Shown: positions 5,203-8,092 of the stretch, piece by piece
How positions within the stretch are numbered: the first letter of the stretch is position 1
Layout of the letters: each line of letters opens with the position of its first letter
Source of the DNA: Desulfovibrio sp.
Lineage (GTDB): Bacteria > Desulfobacterota > Desulfovibrionia > Desulfovibrionales > Desulfovibrionaceae
Assembly: GCA_031255035.1 (NCBI GenBank)
Contig: JAIRTI010000058.1
Span: 1-8,092 of the forward strand
DNA: 8,092 bases
Direction: 5' to 3'
Position numbers and translations under genes: made by a program
Notes under the pieces: generated by a model
What the model saw: only the letters and a program-made list of their open reading frames with translations
Told to the model about the DNA's origin: nothing
Database searches by the model: none

Positions 5203-7884
5203 TCATTTTTTATACTCAGTAAATCCTTTTAATAAATCCTGAAAATTTTTAGGCTGATATTTTTCATACCTTTCCTGGTCTACAAAAGCGAAATCGAATG
5301 TGACGTCAGATTGCACGGTATTGATATCTGCACACCATTGACGCAGGCGTTCCATTTTAAACGGTACGTCAATATCCTCTTGCCCTTTAGTTTCAACAAT
5401 GACGACCTTAATACCAGATAGCTTGACTATGAAATCAGGATAATAATTTGATATATCACCATCAGCGTTGACATAATCAAGTTTGAAGTTCACAGCGAAA
5501 TAGTTTTTTGCGTATGAGATGACGTCTGGGCACTTTTCGAGAAAACTGGCGAAAAGCAATTCAAAGTGGCTGTCGCCGACAACACGGTTGAAAATACTCT
5601 TCTGCGGTATCAGGCTGGCCTGTTCCTTCACCATGAATGGACGTGTTTTGCGAAGCTTTACGGTATCCCTGATCTCAGCATCGCCTCTATCCTTGACTGT
5701 TAAATCATTCACAGCTTTTTTCAGCGTTTCAACGATGGCTCTTGTCGCTTCAAGATCAGACAGGTTGCGCATGGTATTGGGGTGTTCAAGGTCAACTTCC
5801 TGCGTAAACAGCTCATCACGGACAAACTGCTTCACCTTGCCATACAAAACATCGTAGCCGCTGAACAAACGTAATTCTTTCATAATTGTCTGTGCAAAGT
5901 AACCGAGAACGCTATGATAGTCGGCAATGCCAGCCGTATCCAGAATAGTCGTATGGGTTACCTCGCCCGTGGTGATGTCTTTAAAGACAATCTCCCGCTG
6001 CTCTTCTTCCGAGAACTGTTTGTATTCGACTTTTTTGTGAGACAGCGCCGCTACATCCAGGTCGGTGATATTTTTATACTCTCTGTATACTCGCGGCGTC
6101 ATGATCGGAATTTCTATATCCAGCGCGTCAATGTCTTTTTTGGTGTTTTCGGTATCCACCTCCACAACCAGCGGAGTTTTGGGCTTTGCGCCTTCGCCCA
6201 TGGCCTTGCGCTCAAGCTCAACGCCTTCGGCCTGGATGGACTCGACAAACTCCATAAAGGCGTCCGTTCCCACAACGCTGACATACTCCTCAATGCCGCC
6301 GCGATACATTTTGCGCAAACCGCGCCCCAAGGTTTGTTCCGGCAAAATATTACTCTTGGCGGAATAGGCCCTCAGGCCAACAATGGTAGTGACGTTACGC
6401 ACATCCCATCCTTCCTTGAGCATCAATACGGAAACAATAGCTTTGTAGGGACTGCTGTCATCATCAATCTCGTTTGACAGCTTGCGTAATTTTTCCAACT
6501 CTTCTTTGGCCTTGCCAAAGGTCGCTTCGGAAATTTCCCCATTGTTTTTGGTGTGAATGACCAGTACGCCACCATTCAAATCGGGGTAGTGGATTTCAAG
6601 ATATTCCGCAACGTCATCGCAGTTGCGCGTATCATCCGTCATAACGAACAGCACAGCTTTTTTGCCGAGCTTCTGGTGCTCTTCATATGCCTTGCGCCAT
6701 TCGATAACCCCAAGGTCAATATAATCGGCATACTTTTCCGTATACTTGACGTTTTGACGTTCCATCAGCTTGGCGCGGCTTGGAGCATCCGGCAGAACCG
6801 GGTGTTTGACGACATTCTGGTAAATGGCCTCAACAAGTGGATAATCCGCGATGGTTTGCACGAAAATAGCGCCATTGTTGTGCTTTGGTGTGGCGGTCAC
6901 GTCCACCTGCAAACTGAGTGAACCGCCTTTTTGCAGCAGCCGGTTGTGGATATCTTCAATGGACTTGAACCAGGCCAGCGACGAATCATGTATATGGTGC
7001 GCTTCATCGTTCAAAACCATCAACTCGTCAATATCACGGACAATCATGCCTAAATCCACTTTGGAATCCGTAGTGGCACCGGTGGGCCGCTTGCCAAGAA
7101 AGTAATCCATGGTGTTTTCATCGTCCGGGGAAGGCGGAATATCCTCGCCCGCATATACGCGGTGGATATTGGTCAGAAATATATTTCCGGTAGGGTGCGC
7201 TATGCGCACTTCATCCTGCTTATGCAGGGTAAGCTGAAAATCATCGCGCCAGTTGCGTCCGTTATAGCCGTTATCCGGCAGAACCGGGTCGTCGAAAAAG
7301 ATTCGCAGCCCCTGAAAGTCTTTATAGATACGATCCAAAACGATGATATTGGGTGCGATGACCAGAAAGTTGCGGGCAAGGCCGGAATCCGGCTCATACA
7401 TTTTGTGGAAATAACTCCAGGCCAGAGCGAGGCTCATCACCTTGGTCTTGCCGCTACCGGTCGCCATTTTGACGACAAGCCGCAGCCAGCTTTCATCAAA
7501 CATGCTGGCCGAAACAAATCCGGAACTGTCAAAACGCATCAGGTCGTATTTATCCCGCGCCCCGACGACATCATACAGATAAACGATGGTTTCCAGAGCT
7601 TCCCGCTGAGCGAAAAAATATTGAAAATCAGCCGTCGTGCCGTCAGCCAGCGGCATAAGGTGAAGCTCTTTGAACCACCAGTTGAGCAGTCTTTTGCTGG
7701 TATCCGCCGCGCCGACATAGCCGGAATCCCGAAACTCTTTCACATTGCGCCGTAGCGCGGCCACCAGGGGCGGCATAAGCTTTTCCATACTTATATCACG
7801 CAGGGCTTCACCCGCCGGAAACCAGCGGATTGACGGGTCAAGAACGGCATAGGGGGAATCGGGAAAATCTGGGTGCAGGGCCAC
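5203..7884 (-). CDS. Type III restriction-like endonuclease subunit (SF2 helicase plus PD-(D/E)xK nuclease)
   Basis: The 893-residue protein has the layout of type III restriction Res subunits: a superfamily 2 translocase followed by a nuclease. Motifs in order are Walker A MATGSGKTK at 140-148, DEAH at 293-296 with a second His, TATP at 330-333, the helicase domain 2 strand LMLKEGWDVRNV at 487-498, motif VI QTLGRGLR at 517-524, and a nuclease core with Glu775 (DSHFE), Pro816-Asp817 (YYPDF) and Glu831-Thr-Lys833 (VETKG). All expected catalytic residues are present and the frame is unbroken. The GTG start at 7884 is the only good choice: an in-frame stop lies 10 bases upstream at 7894-7896, and GAGGT sits 6 bases before the GTG. 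Its AT-rich composition contrasts with the plus-strand genes. Type III Res normally needs a Mod methyltransferase partner, not seen here. The subfamily and recognition site are unknown, and a stand-alone or differently partnered nuclease is possible. Confidence 0.9.
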   Translation of the reverse strand: MALHPDFPDSPYAVLDPSIRWFPAGEALRDISMEKLMPPLVAALRRNVKEFRDSGYVGAADTSKRLLNWWFKELHLMPLADGTTADFQYFFAQREALETIVYLYDVVGARDKYDLMRFDSSGFVSASMFDESWLRLVVKMATGSGKTKVMSLALAWSYFHKMYEPDSGLARNFLVIAPNIIVLDRIYKDFQGLRIFFDDPVLPDNGYNGRNWRDDFQLTLHKQDEVRIAHPTGNIFLTNIHRVYAGEDIPPSPDDENTMDYFLGKRPTGATTDSKVDLGMIVRDIDELMVLNDEAHHIHDSSLAWFKSIEDIHNRLLQKGGSLSLQVDVTATPKHNNGAIFVQTIADYPLVEAIYQNVVKHPVLPDAPSRAKLMERQNVKYTEKYADYIDLGVIEWRKAYEEHQKLGKKAVLFVMTDDTRNCDDVAEYLEIHYPDLNGGVLVIHTKNNGEISEATFGKAKEELEKLRKLSNEIDDDSSPYKAIVSVLMLKEGWDVRNVTTIVGLRAYSAKSNILPEQTLGRGLRKMYRGGIEEYVSVVGTDAFMEFVESIQAEGVELERKAMGEGAKPKTPLVVEVDTENTKKDIDALDIEIPIMTPRVYREYKNITDLDVAALSHKKVEYKQFSEEEQREIVFKDITTGEVTHTTILDTAGIADYHSVLGYFAQTIMKELRLFSGYDVLYGKVKQFVRDELFTQEVDLEHPNTMRNLSDLEATRAIVETLKKAVNDLTVKDRGDAEIRDTVKLRKTRPFMVKEQASLIPQKSIFNRVVGDSHFELLFASFLEKCPDVISYAKNYFAVNFKLDYVNADGDISNYYPDFIVKLSGIKVVIVETKGQEDIDVPFKMERLRQWCADINTVQSDVTFDFAFVDQERYEKYQPKNFQDLLKGFTEYKK

Positions 7885-7890
7885 GGCATA

Positions 7891-7895
7891 ACCTC
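7891..7895 (-). promoter_or_regulatory. Ribosome binding site of the restriction subunit gene
   Basis: On the minus strand GAGGT lies six bases before the GTG at 7884. This decides the start: the nearby ATG at 7887-7889 is in another frame and only one base from GAGGT. Confidence 0.7.
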
Positions 7896-7939
7896 AAAAG
7901 GAGAGTTTCGATTTGCGATCAAATTGGAATATGCTGTTT

Positions 7940-8092
7940 TTACAATATATTTTTCCAACTATCGACAAAACGCCGGTTAGTAACCAAAACACAGCCACAA
8001 CTGCACTCTCCCCAATAGGGTACATATTTGGCATAGCGCCGTGAACGGCTTTCAGGATCGACAATCTTGATTTTACCGTCATTCACGGCATC
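7940..8092 (-). CDS. C-terminal end of an unidentified gene upstream of the restriction subunit (5' end outside window)
   Basis: The minus-strand frame beginning with the GAT at the right edge is open for 50 codons and stops with TAA at 7940-7942. The peptide is hydrophilic and protein-like: DGKIKIVDPES at 5-15, then RRYAKYVPYWGE at 18-29 and a cysteine cluster CSCGC at 30-34, ending in WKNIL. It is co-directional with the restriction gene, with a 55-base AT-rich gap, so the two probably share a transcript. From context the expected product is a DNA methyltransferase or another defence component, but no methyltransferase motif falls in these 50 residues and I do not recognise the tail. The CxCxC could be part of a metal site. 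A competing 62-codon ORF overlaps in another frame and was rejected. Identification needs the sequence to the right. Confidence 0.55.
   Translation of the reverse strand, partial: DAVNDGKIKIVDPESRSRRYAKYVPYWGECSCGCVLVTNRRFVDSWKNIL

Noticed and set aside
5174..5210. Possible bidirectional terminator: GTGAA/TTCAC inverted pair and a nearby T run between the convergent genes.
   Set aside because: The stem is only 5 pairs with a 12-base loop, and the T run is 9 bases away from it. This is too weak for an intrinsic terminator call.
5914..7755. Long plus-strand ORFs (187 codons at 5914-6477 and 197 codons at 7162-7755) opposite the restriction gene.
   Set aside because: They lie antisense to a gene with all its motifs in order. 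Their products show no recognisable domain, and they have no convincing ribosome binding sites.
7896..7905. A Shine-Dalgarno-like AAAGGAGAG on the plus strand near the right edge.
   Set aside because: No start codon with a real coding frame follows it on the plus strand at suitable distance.
7885..7960. A possible promoter for the restriction gene in the AT-rich gap (TATATT and TTGTAA-like hexamers on the minus strand).
   Set aside because: No pair of -35 and -10 hexamers with acceptable spacing and match could be found. AT-rich sequence alone gives such hexamers.
7894..8082. A 62-codon minus-strand ORF with a hydrophobic stretch resembling a membrane segment, ending at the restriction gene's Shine-Dalgarno.
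   Set aside because: A stop codon immediately precedes its ATG and no Shine-Dalgarno is visible. The overlapping frame open to the right edge reads as a more ordinary protein end. The hydrophobic run looks like a frame-shifted reading of that sequence.
5174..8086. The 11-base GTGAATGACGG occurs at 5174-5184 on the plus strand and at 8076-8086 on the minus strand, flanking the restriction gene like inverted ends.
   Set aside because: Several inverted 11-base matches are expected by chance in 8 kb. The match does not extend, and the right copy lies inside an open coding frame.

Overview
The window looks like a chromosomal piece of a high-GC, Desulfovibrio-like bacterium (Desulfovibrionales; inferred). 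The reasons are the GC-rich housekeeping genes and the gene order metabolite-repair dehydratase, tsaE, aspartate kinase, citramalate synthase, which I recall from Desulfovibrio genomes but could not search. It falls into two blocks that differ in strand, base composition and likely history.

Block 1 (1-5177, plus strand) is a tightly packed, operon-like run of five genes: the 3' part of nnrD (ADP-dependent NAD(P)H-hydrate dehydratase, cut by the left edge), tsaE (ATPase for the tRNA t6A modification), an aspartate kinase (lysC type), cimA ((R)-citramalate synthase) and a family 8 glycosyltransferase. The junctions are a 13-base overlap, a 3-base gap, an ATGA overlap and a 9-base gap, so there is no room for internal promoters between genes. 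Aspartate kinase opens the aspartate family of amino acids. CimA supplies 2-oxobutyrate for isoleucine from pyruvate and acetyl-CoA, so isoleucine need not draw on threonine. Inside the aspartate kinase gene, an in-frame ATG at 2074 has a well-placed Shine-Dalgarno sequence just before the ACT domains. It predicts a separate 165-residue regulatory (beta) subunit, as in Bacillus and Corynebacterium aspartokinases.

Block 2 (5203-8092, minus strand) is clearly more AT-rich and converges on block 1 across a 25-base gap. It holds a complete 893-residue type III restriction-like protein with an SF2 helicase core and a C-terminal PD-(D/E)xK nuclease domain. Upstream of it, cut by the right edge, lies the 3' end of another minus-strand gene (50 residues visible, CxCxC near its end). 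This is most likely the edge of a horizontally acquired defence module. Its methyltransferase or other partners would lie beyond the right edge.

There are no tRNA or rRNA genes, insertion sequences, CRISPR arrays or convincing intrinsic terminators in the window. No stretch of more than about 60 bases lacks a gene.
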